A program made the position numbers and the translations under genes. A DNA stretch of 9,688 nt from Bacteroidota bacterium (GTDB lineage: Bacteria > Bacteroidota > Bacteroidia > Chitinophagales > Chitinophagaceae): assembly GCA_028877005.1 (NCBI GenBank), contig JAGWPI010000094.1:1-9688 (forward strand). The letters are read 5' to 3'. Positions 1 to 7,603 of this stretch are shown here, in pieces (the first letter of the stretch is position 1; the number at the start of each line of letters is the position of its first letter). Below the pieces are notes generated by a model. The model saw nothing but the letters and a program-made list of their open reading frames with translations. It had not been told where the DNA came from and made no database searches.

Positions 1-422
1 AAGTAAGCTGGTATTAATGCCAACTCCCAAAAAAAGTAAAACACCAAAGCATCTGCTGCTACAAATACACCCATTAATCCTGCTTGGGTTAACAACATAC
101 CTGCAAAAAAATTACCAGGTTTTATATACGAATTTTTATAAATAGCTACAAAAATTACGGGAAAGCCTATAGCAGTTAATAAAGTGAGCATACTGCTCAT
201 TCCATCCATGTGCAATGCAAAACTGGTACCTAATGCCGGCATCCAAGCAACCTGAAGGGTTAAGGCATCGGTGTTATTAAAAAAATAAATACCACTTAAA
301 GAAATGGCCAATGTAATCAATGCCACCAATAGTGACCAACTTTTGGCTGCTTTATCATCTTTCAATAAAAAAGAAATAAGACCGCCAATAAAAGGAACGA
401 TGATTAATAAAAGAGGAATCAT
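1..422 (-). CDS. nuoM: NADH-quinone oxidoreductase subunit M, N-terminal part (cut by window edge)
   Basis: This is one of the three antiporter-like subunits of the Complex I membrane arm, which carry out ion translocation. Only the first 140 residues are present, and the reading frame is still open at position 1. Full-length family members have about 500 residues. The start is the ATG at 422, giving MIPLLLIIVPFIGG, 22 bp after the nuoL stop, with no better start upstream. Visible features are a first membrane helix (about 2-20), a second (about 31-48), the family segment with HMDGMSSML (residues 71-79), and the helix containing FFWELALIPAY (130-140). Its Glu133 matches the conserved membrane glutamate of TM5 (E144 in E. 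coli NuoM). The lysines of later helices lie outside the window. The position after nuoL and the DGMSS and FWE motifs favour NuoM over NuoN or an Mrp antiporter subunit. Confidence 0.95.
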   Translation of the reverse strand, partial: MIPLLLIIVPFIGGLISFLLKDDKAAKSWSLLVALITLAISLSGIYFFNNTDALTLQVAWMPALGTSFALHMDGMSSMLTLLTAIGFPVIFVAIYKNSYIKPGNFFAGMLLTQAGLMGVFVAADALVFYFFWELALIPAY

Positions 423-444
423 AGCTTTATATTGCCTGTGGCTT

Positions 445-2352
445 TTAAAATATTTTACTTAAATAGGTATAAATGTAACCGTCGTTTATCCAAATTAATA
501 CCAATACTATCATAGCCAATACCATGAAGAGTATGTATCCGCCTACCTGACCGCTCTGAATTAACCTTACTTGTCGAGATGCATACAAAACAAATTTGCC
601 TACACCATTCACAATTCCATCAATACCACTTTTTTCTACCACATTTTTCAAAAAGTTAGACAATCGATCTAAAGGATTCACCACTAACCCGTTATATAAC
701 TCGTCTACATACCATTTATTAGCTAAAAACTTTCCTAAGCCGGAAGGTTCATTTAACTCAGGGCGTTTAGAAAATTTACCCAAAGCCCACAAAATAGCAA
801 TAACAGCAATAGTTACAGAAACTGCCATCAGTAACCATTCTGTAGTATGCGGCATTTCTGTAACAGCCTCAGTGGTTAATACGGGTTCCAAAAAATGATG
901 CAGAACATTTGCACCTGGTATCATAACATTAGGTATACCTATCCATCCACCTACTACACTTAGAATAGCCAGCACAATTAATGGGAAAGTGATAGCAGCA
1001 GGACTCTCATGTAAATGATGCGCTTGATCGTGTGTACCCCTGAAATTGCCCAAAAAAGTTGTAGCATATAACCGAAACATATAAAAAGCAGTTAAAGCAG
1101 CACCCGCAACCCCCAGCACCCAATAAATAGGATTTTTTGCATAAGCAGCTGCTAAAATTTCATCCTTTGAAAAGAATCCGCTGAAGGGCGGAATACCCGA
1201 AATAGCCAAACATCCCAATAAAAAGGTGATATGAGTAACGGGCATATATTTGCGTAATCCACCCATGTTACGAATATCTTGCTCACTACCCATTGCATGA
1301 ATTACAGAACCCGCTCCTAAAAACAATAATGCTTTAAAGAAAGCATGCGTCATAACATGGAACACGGCGCCTGAATAAGCACCAACGCCCAGCCCTAAAA
1401 ACATATAGCCTAACTGGCTAACAGTAGAATAGGCCAATACTTTTTTAATATCATTTTGCTTAATAGCAATGGTAGCTGCTAATAAAGCAGTTGCAATACC
1501 TATAATTGCAATTATATTTTCTGTAACAGCACTCATGCTATACAGTATGTTACTGCGTGCAATCATGTAAACACCTGCGGTTACCATGGTAGCTGCATGT
1601 ATTAATGCTGATACCGGGGTTGGACCGGCCATTGCATCGGGCAACCAAGTATATAGGGGTATTTGTGCACTTTTACCGGTAGCACCTATAAAGAATAACA
1701 AAGTAATAGCTGTTACATCTACCGCGCTTAAATGTTCTGCTGCAGCAAATACATTACCATAAGTTAAAGTACCTAATTTGGCAATTAACCAAAAAATGCC
1801 CAATAAAAAGCCTACATCACCAATACGGTTCATGATGAATGCTTTTTTGGCTGCATAATTATAATCATTGTTTTTAAACCAATAACCAATCAGTAAGTAA
1901 GAGCATAAACCAACACCTTCCCATCCTAAAAATAATATTAGATAATTCCCTCCCATTACCAACAATAACATAGAAAATACAAACAAATTTAAATATGAAA
2001 AGTAACGGGCAAAATGGGGTTCTGTTTCTTCGTGCATGTAAGATGTAGAGTAAACATGAATTAGAAAACCTACTCCTGTAATAATGAGCATGAATAAAGC
2101 AGAGAGTGCATCTACTTGAAAAGAAAAGGGAATAGTAAGACCCTCCACTGCTATAAAATTAAAGTAGGTTTGAATAATGGGCCCCTGTGATTTTACCTCC
2201 CAAAATAAACCCAAACTGATTAAAAATGCGACTAAAATTACGCCACAGCCTATTAAACTAACAGCACGCTTTGAGAGCGTTTTTCTTAGCAATCCATTGA
2301 TCAAAAATCCTGCAAGTGGCAATAATGGTACTAAATAAGCTAATTGGTTCAT
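445..2352 (-). CDS. nuoL: NADH-quinone oxidoreductase subunit L (distal antiporter-like subunit)
   Basis: This is the distal ion-pumping subunit of the Complex I membrane arm, an integral inner-membrane protein. It has 635 residues, slightly longer than E. coli NuoL (613). It shows many hydrophobic helices and the expected polar axis: Glu145 in FLGWEGVGLCSY, Asp179 in MNRIGDVGF, Lys227 in GATGKSAQIPLYTWLPDA, His252 in SALIHAATMV, His332/His336/Lys340 in FHVMTHAFFKALL, and Lys396 in GFFSKDEIL. The C-terminal part (about 540-635) fits the long lateral amphipathic helix plus a final membrane helix, which separates NuoL from NuoM and NuoN. A His-rich loop (HDQAHHLHES, 441-450) lies between late helices. 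The start ATG at 2352 gives MNQLAYLVPLLPL, a typical N-terminus. It lies 49 bp after nuoK and 22 bp before nuoM. No key residue is missing. Confidence 0.97.
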   Translation of the reverse strand: MNQLAYLVPLLPLAGFLINGLLRKTLSKRAVSLIGCGVILVAFLISLGLFWEVKSQGPIIQTYFNFIAVEGLTIPFSFQVDALSALFMLIITGVGFLIHVYSTSYMHEETEPHFARYFSYLNLFVFSMLLLVMGGNYLILFLGWEGVGLCSYLLIGYWFKNNDYNYAAKKAFIMNRIGDVGFLLGIFWLIAKLGTLTYGNVFAAAEHLSAVDVTAITLLFFIGATGKSAQIPLYTWLPDAMAGPTPVSALIHAATMVTAGVYMIARSNILYSMSAVTENIIAIIGIATALLAATIAIKQNDIKKVLAYSTVSQLGYMFLGLGVGAYSGAVFHVMTHAFFKALLFLGAGSVIHAMGSEQDIRNMGGLRKYMPVTHITFLLGCLAISGIPPFSGFFSKDEILAAAYAKNPIYWVLGVAGAALTAFYMFRLYATTFLGNFRGTHDQAHHLHESPAAITFPLIVLAILSVVGGWIGIPNVMIPGANVLHHFLEPVLTTEAVTEMPHTTEWLLMAVSVTIAVIAILWALGKFSKRPELNEPSGLGKFLANKWYVDELYNGLVVNPLDRLSNFLKNVVEKSGIDGIVNGVGKFVLYASRQVRLIQSGQVGGYILFMVLAMIVLVLIWINDGYIYTYLSKIF

Positions 2353-2367
2353 ATGATTCGTTTAAAG

Positions 2368-2393
2368 TAGGCTTATTACAAAAGCATAAGCTA
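2368..2393 (-). repeat. Small inverted repeat between nuoK and nuoL
   Basis: In the 49-bp nuoK-nuoL gap, GCTTAT (2371-2376) and ATAAGC (2386-2391) are exact reverse complements around a 9-base loop. Two further A-T pairs can form outside them if G2370 is bulged. No U-run follows the stem in the transcript, so it does not look like an intrinsic terminator. A stem this short can occur by chance in AT-rich spacer DNA. Confidence 0.3.
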
Positions 2394-2401
2394 TCTTCTT
2401 C

Positions 2402-2737
2402 TTAATTCTTTAATCGGTTTAAAAAATTTACATCTACAGAGTGTGCATTTCTGTACATCATTACAATAATGGCTAATCCTACACTTACTTCTGCTGCCGC
2501 TACCACCATTACAAAAAATACAAAAATCTGTCCGTCTGTGCCCACTGTATTCACTTTATCTACTGCAGAGGCAACAGCATGATGCATTTTTGAAAAAGCC
2601 ACTAATAATAAATTTACTGCATTCAACATCAATTCAATACTCATAAAAATAATAATGGCATTTCTACGGGTAAGTACGCCTGCAATGCCAATGCAAAACA
2701 AGGCAAGACTTAAAAAAATATAATATTGTATGGGCAT
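2402..2737 (-). CDS. nuoK: NADH-quinone oxidoreductase subunit K
   Basis: This small three-helix subunit lies in the proton path of the Complex I membrane arm and is the counterpart of mitochondrial ND4L. It has 111 residues, against about 100 in E. coli. Helices lie at about 4-22, 28-48 and 70-95. The two conserved membrane glutamates are present: Glu35 in [15 protein letters not shown] (E36 in E. coli) and Glu83 in [13 protein letters not shown] (E72 in E. coli). They are 48 residues apart here against 36 in E. coli, because the loop between helices 2 and 3 (about 51-66, [16 protein letters not shown]) is about 12 residues longer, just before the conserved TDGQ. The start ATG at 2737 gives [14 protein letters not shown], as expected for the family. 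It lies 39 bp after the nuoJ stop. Confidence 0.96.
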   Translation of the reverse strand: MPIQYYIFLSLALFCIGIAGVLTRRNAIIIFMSIELMLNAVNLLLVAFSKMHHAVASAVDKVNTVGTDGQIFVFFVMVVAAAEVSVGLAIIVMMYRNAHSVDVNFLNRLKN

Positions 2738-2776
2738 AATATGTTGGTTGTTTATAAAACTGATATAATCTATCGT

Positions 2777-3280
2777 TTAATCTTTTTTTCCTATAACCAC
2801 TGCACCTACCATAGCACTTAAAAATAAAATACTGCTAATTTCAAAAGGCACTACATATGTACTAAATAATGCTTTACCCAAATTTCCAATCAATCCAATA
2901 TCACCTTCTTTCATCATGGCAGTTTTAGCTTGTAATTCAGGTGCTTGTTTAATTAATGAAACCAGTATCATTAAAAAACATCCGGCAGAAATAGCGCCTG
3001 CTAATTTCATCCAAATATTTTTCTGAGGTTCAGTGTCCTTATTCAAATTCATTAACATAATAACAAATAGAAATAACACCATAATGGCGCCTGCATAAAC
3101 AATTAAATTTACAATGGCAATGAATTGAGCGTTGAGTAGAATATAATGACCGGAAATGGCAAAAAATACACCAACTAACCATAATACGCTATGTACCGGA
3201 TTTTTACTAAGTAAAACCATTAGTGCACTTACCAACGCCAATGCGCTTAAAAACCAGAATAATATTTGTATGACATTCAT
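2777..3280 (-). CDS. nuoJ: NADH-quinone oxidoreductase subunit J
   Basis: This is a membrane subunit of Complex I (ND6 counterpart) at the link between the quinone site and the antiporter subunits. I place the start at the ATG at 3280 (MNVIQILFWFLSALAL), giving 167 residues. The frame stays open to a TTG at 3289, but that adds only three residues and is a weaker choice. Five hydrophobic helices are visible. The signature is helix 3, AQFIAIVNLIVYAGAIMVLF (residues 51-70), with Tyr62 in the region that switches between alpha and pi-bulge forms in solved structures. The C-terminal helix reads FEISSILFLSAMVGAVVIGKK (146-166). The loop at about 112-135 is polar and variable, as is common in this family. 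Neighbours are nuoI (82 bp upstream) and nuoK (39 bp downstream). Confidence 0.95.
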   Translation of the reverse strand: MNVIQILFWFLSALALVSALMVLLSKNPVHSVLWLVGVFFAISGHYILLNAQFIAIVNLIVYAGAIMVLFLFVIMLMNLNKDTEPQKNIWMKLAGAISAGCFLMILVSLIKQAPELQAKTAMMKEGDIGLIGNLGKALFSTYVVPFEISSILFLSAMVGAVVIGKKD

Positions 3281-3362
3281 TTGGTACAATTATTTTTATT
3301 GCTGTAACAATATTTTGAAACCTTATAACAAAGCAAGTGAAATAAACTTCAAATCTTTCTTA

Positions 3363-3896
3363 TTAATTTAATCCTTTTGCTTTGGCATATGCTTCGGGTT
3401 CTGTTACCGGATTGGGTATTAATAAATCTTCTTTACCATATATGAAAGTGTTCCGATTAAAATTGGCCGGTGCAAAAGTTTCGCTTAAGTAAATAGCATC
3501 TTTTGGACAAGCTTCCTCACACAATCCACAAAAAATACAACGCAACATATTAATTTCATAACGTGCTGCATATTTTTCTTCCCGATACAAATTTTCTTCG
3601 CCGGGTAAACGTTCTGCAGCTTCCATGGTAATTGCTTCGGCCGGACAGGCAACTGCACATAACCCACAAGCAGTGCATCTTTCCCTACCTTCTTCATCTC
3701 TATTTAAAACATGTAATCCCCTAAACACCGGACTAAAAGGCCTTTTTTGTTCAGGGTATTGTATAGTAGGTTGTTTTTTAAAAATGTGGCTAAATGTGAT
3801 TAACATTCCTTTAAAAATATTGATGAGATATAATCTTTCCAGGAATGTCATCGGCTTTCTATTAACCGGCTGTGCTCTGTTGGTGAGTGCTTGCAT
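3363..3896 (-). CDS. nuoI: NADH-quinone oxidoreductase subunit I (two [4Fe-4S] clusters, N6a/N6b)
   Basis: This ferredoxin-like subunit passes electrons from the NuoG clusters towards NuoB and the quinone site at the foot of the peripheral arm. It has 177 residues, close to E. coli NuoI (180). Two complete [4Fe-4S] motifs are present: Cys74, 77, 80 and 84 in CTACGLCAVACPAEAI, and Cys120, 123, 126 and 130 in CIFCGLCEEACPKDAIYL. The sequence before the second (YEINMLRC) is typical of NuoI rather than of a generic ferredoxin. The N-terminal 40 residues fit the amphipathic segment that anchors the protein to the membrane arm. The start ATG at 3896 has no good alternative. The gene follows the widest gap of the operon (104 bp), which carries a possible promoter of its own, so nuoI to nuoM may have extra transcription independent of nuoA-H. 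Confidence 0.97.
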   Translation of the reverse strand: MQALTNRAQPVNRKPMTFLERLYLINIFKGMLITFSHIFKKQPTIQYPEQKRPFSPVFRGLHVLNRDEEGRERCTACGLCAVACPAEAITMEAAERLPGEENLYREEKYAARYEINMLRCIFCGLCEEACPKDAIYLSETFAPANFNRNTFIYGKEDLLIPNPVTEPEAYAKAKGLN

Positions 3897-3922
3897 AATG
3901 TAACCGATGTTTTAAGGTTTTG

Positions 3923-3953
3923 CAAAAATATTTTTATTGTTACTAGTTTCCAA
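3923..3953 (-). promoter_or_regulatory. Candidate Bacteroidota-type promoter in front of nuoI
   Basis: Read on the minus strand, TTG (3953-3951) is followed after exactly 20 bases by TATTTTTG (3930-3923). This matches the published Bacteroidota housekeeping consensus, TTG at about -33 and TAnnTTTG at about -7 with a spacer near 17-23. Transcription would start near 3915-3919, leaving a short leader of about 20 bases before the nuoI ATG at 3896. I found no equivalent full match in the other gaps of this operon. The site is AT-rich, so chance remains possible, and activity is inferred. Confidence 0.5.
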
Positions 3954-3971
3954 GTTTATGTTCTGCGGTTC

Positions 3972-4002
3972 AAATATTAGGCCTGTAAACAGGATAATAT
4001 TT
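3972..4002 (-). promoter_or_regulatory. Inverted repeat (RNA hairpin) at the nuoH stop codon
   Basis: Two nested pairs of arms are exact reverse complements. The outer pair is AAATATTA (3972-3979) and TAATATTT (3995-4002). The inner pair is CCTGT (3982-3986) and ACAGG (3989-3993). They are separated by a GG/A internal loop and leave two bases at the tip, so in RNA the innermost pair would probably open. The total is up to 13 pairs. The 5' arm in the transcript takes in two bases of the nuoH stop codon (4003-4001). GAACCGC follows instead of a U-run, so this is not a classic terminator. Roles in 3'-end protection, RNA processing or partial termination before the nuoI promoter are inference. 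Confidence 0.45.
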
Positions 4003-5047
4003 ATTTTCCTAACCATAAAATCAATGCTCCGGTTATTAGCATATTTGCTAAAGCCAGTGGCACTAATGATTTCCAGCCCAAATTCATTAATTGGTCATAT
4101 CTAAAACGTGGAATTGTCCATCTTACCCACATAAATATGAATATAAATATTACCACTTTAATCAATAAGGCAATAACGCCTACAATTGCTGCTACATTAG
4201 GTGATAAAAGACTTTCATTTAAAAAGGGTACATCATAGCCACCAAAATAAAGCGTTGCCATTACCACACTGCTGATAAACATGTTTACATATTCTGAGAA
4301 TGAGTAAAAGCCTAGTTTCATGGAAGAATATTCCTGATGGTATCCAAAGTTTAATTCATTTTCTGCTTCCGGTAAATCAAAGGGTGTTCTATTGCATTCG
4401 GCAAATGCACAAATAATGAATATTAAAAACCCAAGTGGTTGGTAAACAATATTCCACCAATGACCGGGTTGCATTTGTTGTTTTACAATTTCGCCCAATT
4501 GCAAAGTACCTGTGGTCATTAATAATGCAATTAAACTTAACCCCATAGCCAATTCATAACTTATGGCTTGCGAGGCTCCCCTCAATGCTGCCATTAAGGA
4601 GAATTTATTATTAGATGCCCATCCGCCAATCATTATGCCATATACACCTAAGCTTACCACAGCAAAAATGTATAATATGCCAATATTTACATCAGCAATT
4701 TGTAAGGGTATAACTCTGCCAAATAAATGCACATCGCTACTCCAAGGTATTACGGCACTAGTCATTAAAGCAGCCGTCATAGCTAAAAATGGACCTAAAA
4801 TAAATAATACTTTATTAGAAGTGTTAGGGATGATTTCTTCTTTCATAATGAGTTTTAACCCATCGGCAAAAGGTTGAAACAAACCAAAAGGTCCGGCTCG
4901 ATTAGGACCAGGCCTATCTTGCAAAACAGCCGCAACTTTACGCTCTGCAAAAGTGGTATATAAGGCTATACCCAAACTTGCAAAAATAACTATGGCAATA
5001 AGAATTAATTTTTCCAGAAACAATATCCAGTCTATACTTAGTAACAT
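4001..5047 (-). CDS. nuoH: NADH-quinone oxidoreductase subunit H (quinone-site membrane subunit)
   Basis: This is the membrane subunit that, with NuoB and NuoD, forms the quinone chamber and joins the two arms of Complex I (ND1 counterpart). It has 348 residues, within the usual range. The first signature is AERKVAAVLQDRPGPNRAGP (residues 34-53, with Glu35), followed by FADGLKLIMKEEIIP (60-74). The second is PFDLPEAENELNFGYHQEYS (222-241), carrying the acidic cluster Asp224, Glu227, Glu229, Glu231 and Glu239 that lines the start of the proton path. About eight hydrophobic helices can be seen, and the C-terminal RWTIPRFRYDQLM (309-321) is typical. The start ATG at 5047 lies 19 bp after the nuoG stop, which suggests tight co-expression. 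The 104-bp gap after it is the largest in the window. Confidence 0.97.
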   Translation of the reverse strand: MLLSIDWILFLEKLILIAIVIFASLGIALYTTFAERKVAAVLQDRPGPNRAGPFGLFQPFADGLKLIMKEEIIPNTSNKVLFILGPFLAMTAALMTSAVIPWSSDVHLFGRVIPLQIADVNIGILYIFAVVSLGVYGIMIGGWASNNKFSLMAALRGASQAISYELAMGLSLIALLMTTGTLQLGEIVKQQMQPGHWWNIVYQPLGFLIFIICAFAECNRTPFDLPEAENELNFGYHQEYSSMKLGFYSFSEYVNMFISSVVMATLYFGGYDVPFLNESLLSPNVAAIVGVIALLIKVVIFIFIFMWVRWTIPRFRYDQLMNLGWKSLVPLALANMLITGALILWLGK

Positions 5048-5066
5048 GGTAAATATTGATTGAGTG

Positions 5067-6167
5067 TTATTGGTTAAAATCGGTTGAATGAGCCGGACGT
5101 TCCAACTGGCTTAAATGTATATTGGGTTTATTCACTTCACTAACACTATGAATATCCATTAATAGTTTTGGATTTCGGCCTTTCATAATGGCAGGGAAGG
5201 TTTCGGTAGGTTTTACTAATCCTACGTATTTATTTTGTGCAATTACCGAATGCCTATTTACATTGGTTGGGCCTTCAATTACCCAATCGGCCAAATTTTT
5301 CTTTTCAAAACGGCAATCATTACAAATCCAGCCGGTTTTACCATTAGAGGCTTCTTTTACTTCGCCCCATTCATCTTTACGTGCTGTTACCCTAAATACT
5401 TCATCCCCTCTTAACCATAATTGCACTTCACCGCAGCATTTATCGCAATGCCTATGTGCATTAACCGGCTTTGTAAACCATACTCGGTTTTTAAAGCGGA
5501 ATGTTTTATCAGTTAAAGCACCTACAGGACAAACATCAATTACATTCCCAATAAATTCATTATGTAAATTTTTTTGAATGAATGTAGCTATCTGTGCATG
5601 GTCACCCCTATCTAAAACGCCGTGCTCTCTTTTGGGTGAAATCTGGTCGGCAGCAAATACACAGCGATAACATAATATACACCTTGTCATGTGCAGTTGA
5701 ATATATTCCCCTAAATCAACTTTTTTGAAAGTGCGTTTTTGAAATTCATAACGACTCCCTTCTTTACCATGTTCATAACTTAAATCTTGTAAATGACATT
5801 CGCCTGCCTGATCGCAAATTGGACAATCTAATGGATGGTTAATTAATAAAAATTCAACAACACCTGCTCTGGCTTCTTGCACTCGGGGTGAAGTAACATT
5901 CTTCACCTCCATTCCATCCATTACAGTTGTTCGGCAGGAAGCTACCAATTTTGGCATAGGACGTGGGTCTTTTTCAGAGCCTTTACTTACCTCTACCAAA
6001 CAGGTACGGCATTTACCACCACTACCCTGCAACTTGCTGTAATAGCACATGGCAGGAGGAGTTACCTCACCGCCAATTTTACGGGCGGCCTGCAAAATGG
6101 TGGTACCGGCAGGTACTTCTACCGTAATATTATCAATGGTTACTTTAAATAATGTTTCTTCTGCCAT
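5067..6167 (-). CDS. nuoG: Short NuoG-type iron-sulfur subunit of NADH-quinone oxidoreductase
   Basis: This is the electron-wire subunit of the NADH module, linking NuoF to NuoI. It has 366 residues, whereas E. coli NuoG has about 900 and the mitochondrial form about 700. Visible sites are a [2Fe-2S] plant-ferredoxin-type domain with Cys41, 53, 56 and 78 (N1b); HPLDCPICDQAGEC with His111, Cys115, 118 and 124 (N5); and CILCYRC (Cys163, 166, 169) plus Cys213 in VCPVGALT (N4). A further cluster, CDKCC (241-245) with CNDC (282-285), stands where the canonical protein has the N7 motif, but its spacing differs. After residue 300 there is only a short tail and no molybdopterin-type domain. nuoH begins 19 bp later, so the missing domain is not hidden in another frame. 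I recall short NuoG forms from other aerobic Bacteroidota, so this is probably the normal state of the lineage rather than damage. The start ATG at 6167 gives MAEETLFKVTIDN. Confidence 0.93.
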   Translation of the reverse strand: MAEETLFKVTIDNITVEVPAGTTILQAARKIGGEVTPPAMCYYSKLQGSGGKCRTCLVEVSKGSEKDPRPMPKLVASCRTTVMDGMEVKNVTSPRVQEARAGVVEFLLINHPLDCPICDQAGECHLQDLSYEHGKEGSRYEFQKRTFKKVDLGEYIQLHMTRCILCYRCVFAADQISPKREHGVLDRGDHAQIATFIQKNLHNEFIGNVIDVCPVGALTDKTFRFKNRVWFTKPVNAHRHCDKCCGEVQLWLRGDEVFRVTARKDEWGEVKEASNGKTGWICNDCRFEKKNLADWVIEGPTNVNRHSVIAQNKYVGLVKPTETFPAIMKGRNPKLLMDIHSVSEVNKPNIHLSQLERPAHSTDFNQ

Positions 6168-6211
6168 ATTGTAAATTTCAAAAAATTCAATTGTATCCTA
6201 CTACCCATTGG

Positions 6212-7570
6212 TTAAGCACCGGCAGGTACTTGAAGTGGGTCTGCATAATGTGCCAATCCAAAGTTTCTTACCTGAGCTTCGTTCGGGTGTAAAACATGCC
6301 ACTCAAACTCATCTCTAAAATGACGAATAGCTGCTGCAACCGGCCAAGCAGCTGCATCACCTAAAGGACAAATAGTGTTGCCTTCAATTTTACTCTGTAT
6401 ATCCCACAGCAAATCTATATCGCTCATTTTACCATGGCCATTCTCTAATCGTAATAAAATCTTCTCCATCCAGCCTGTTCCTTCTCTGCAAGGTGAACAT
6501 TGTCCACAACTTTCATGACGATAAAATCTGGCTAATGTGTATGTATGGCGCACCACGCATTGATCTTCATCGAATACAATAAAGCCTCCACTACCCATCA
6601 TACTGCCTGTAGCAAAACCTCCATCACTTAAACTTTCATAATTCATGTATCTGGTTTCGCCTTTAGCTGTTTTAAGTAACAGATTAGCCGGTAAAATAGG
6701 AACGGAGGAGCCGCCGGGAATACAAGCTTTTAAGCGCTTCCCATTTTTAATTCCGCCGCAATACTCTTCACTGTAAATAAACTCCTCAACACTTATGGTC
6801 ATATCAATTTCGTACACACCCGGTTTATTAATATTACCACAAGCAGAAATTAATTTGGTTCCGGTAGAGCGACCTACCCCAATTTTTGCATATTCTTCGC
6901 CACCTAAATTAATAATAGGTACTACTGCTGCTAAAGTCTCTACATTATTAACTACAGTTGGTCTGTCCCACACACCTTTAATAGCCGGGAATGGGGGTTT
7001 AATCCGTGGGTTACCGCGTTTACCTTCCAACGATTCTAGTAAGGCGGTTTCTTCGCCACAAATGTAAGCACCGGCACCACGTTGTACATAAATGTTGCAA
7101 TCAAAACCAGTACCCAATATATTGTTACCCAACCAACCATTTTGCTTTGCTTCCTCAATGGCTTTCTCTAAAATATCCACTATCCAAGCATATTCTCCTC
7201 GTATATATATATAAGTGTTGTTTGAACCTAGTGCAAATGAAGAAACAATTAATCCCTCTATTAACAGGTGTGGAATATGTTCCATTAAGTAACGGTCTTT
7301 AAATGTACCGGGCTCACTTTCATCTGCATTACAAACCAAATGGCGTGGAACACCTTCAGGTTTGGCTATAAAACTCCATTTCATTCCTGTAGGAAAACCG
7401 GCACCACCGCGGCCTCTTAAACCACTCTTCTTCACTTCTTCAACAACAGCATCCGGACTCATGGTTTTGAGCGCTTTTTCAACAGCCTGATAACCACCCT
7501 CTCTTCTGTATACATCATAGCTTCTGATGCCTTCTATATGTGCTTTTGCTAATAATAATTTTACGCCCAT
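6212..7570 (-). CDS. nuoF: NADH-quinone oxidoreductase subunit F (NADH- and FMN-binding)
   Basis: This subunit oxidises NADH, holds FMN and the [4Fe-4S] cluster N3, and passes electrons to NuoG and NuoE at the tip of the cytoplasmic arm. It has 452 residues, close to E. coli NuoF (445). In order: the glycine-rich FMN/NADH region GLRGRGGAGFPTGMKWSF (50-67), CNADESEPGTFKDR (80-93), the second nucleotide-binding stretch QRGAGAYICGEETALLESLE (163-182), and the N3 ligands Cys355, 358 and 361 in ESCGQCSPCREGT with Cys401 in TICPLGDAAAWP. All key residues are present, so NADH use is likely. The start ATG at 7570 lies 33 bp after the nuoE stop. A (TA)6 tract at 7202-7213 encodes Tyr-Ile-Tyr-Ile inside the gene without disturbing the frame. 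Confidence 0.98.
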   Translation of the reverse strand: MGVKLLLAKAHIEGIRSYDVYRREGGYQAVEKALKTMSPDAVVEEVKKSGLRGRGGAGFPTGMKWSFIAKPEGVPRHLVCNADESEPGTFKDRYLMEHIPHLLIEGLIVSSFALGSNNTYIYIRGEYAWIVDILEKAIEEAKQNGWLGNNILGTGFDCNIYVQRGAGAYICGEETALLESLEGKRGNPRIKPPFPAIKGVWDRPTVVNNVETLAAVVPIINLGGEEYAKIGVGRSTGTKLISACGNINKPGVYEIDMTISVEEFIYSEEYCGGIKNGKRLKACIPGGSSVPILPANLLLKTAKGETRYMNYESLSDGGFATGSMMGSGGFIVFDEDQCVVRHTYTLARFYRHESCGQCSPCREGTGWMEKILLRLENGHGKMSDIDLLWDIQSKIEGNTICPLGDAAAWPVAAAIRHFRDEFEWHVLHPNEAQVRNFGLAHYADPLQVPAGA

Positions 7571-7603
7571 TTGTATTAAAATAAAAGTGATTGAATAATG
7601 GCA

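Noticed and set aside
596..898. Open frame of 100 codons on the plus strand, and similar plus-strand frames at 3625-3903, 4563-4877, 6795-7067, 7006-7302 and 8709-8903
   Set aside because: Each lies wholly or mostly antisense to a clear nuo gene (the last few codons of 3625-3903 run past the nuoI start), with no protein motif and no promoter or gap that would support a separate gene.
3281..3289. TTG start for nuoJ, three codons upstream
   Set aside because: The ATG at 3280 gives the usual NuoJ N-terminus. The extra Met-Tyr-Gln adds nothing conserved.
3291..3301. TATTTTTATTG occurring before both nuoJ (3291-3301) and nuoI (3929-3939)
   Set aside because: It is low-complexity AT-rich sequence at different distances from the two starts. 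It is most likely chance, apart from its partial overlap with the nuoI promoter candidate.
3485..3697. Minus-strand frame of 70 codons inside nuoI
   Set aside because: It is an alternative frame of nuoI. Its cysteines are a by-product of the ferredoxin motif read out of frame.
5188..5577. Open frame of 129 codons on the plus strand
   Set aside because: It lies fully antisense to nuoG, whose cluster-binding motifs fix the coding strand. The translation shows no recognisable domain and looks like a shadow frame.
5067..6167. nuoG as a truncated pseudogene
   Set aside because: All clusters N1b, N5 and N4 are intact, the tail is in frame to a normal stop, and nuoH follows after 19 bp. No leftover of the missing domain is seen in any frame.
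7202..7213. (TA)6 tract inside nuoF as a possible phase-variation repeat
   Set aside because: It is short and encodes alternating Tyr-Ile in a place where the family has similar residues. The frame is intact and nothing else suggests switching.
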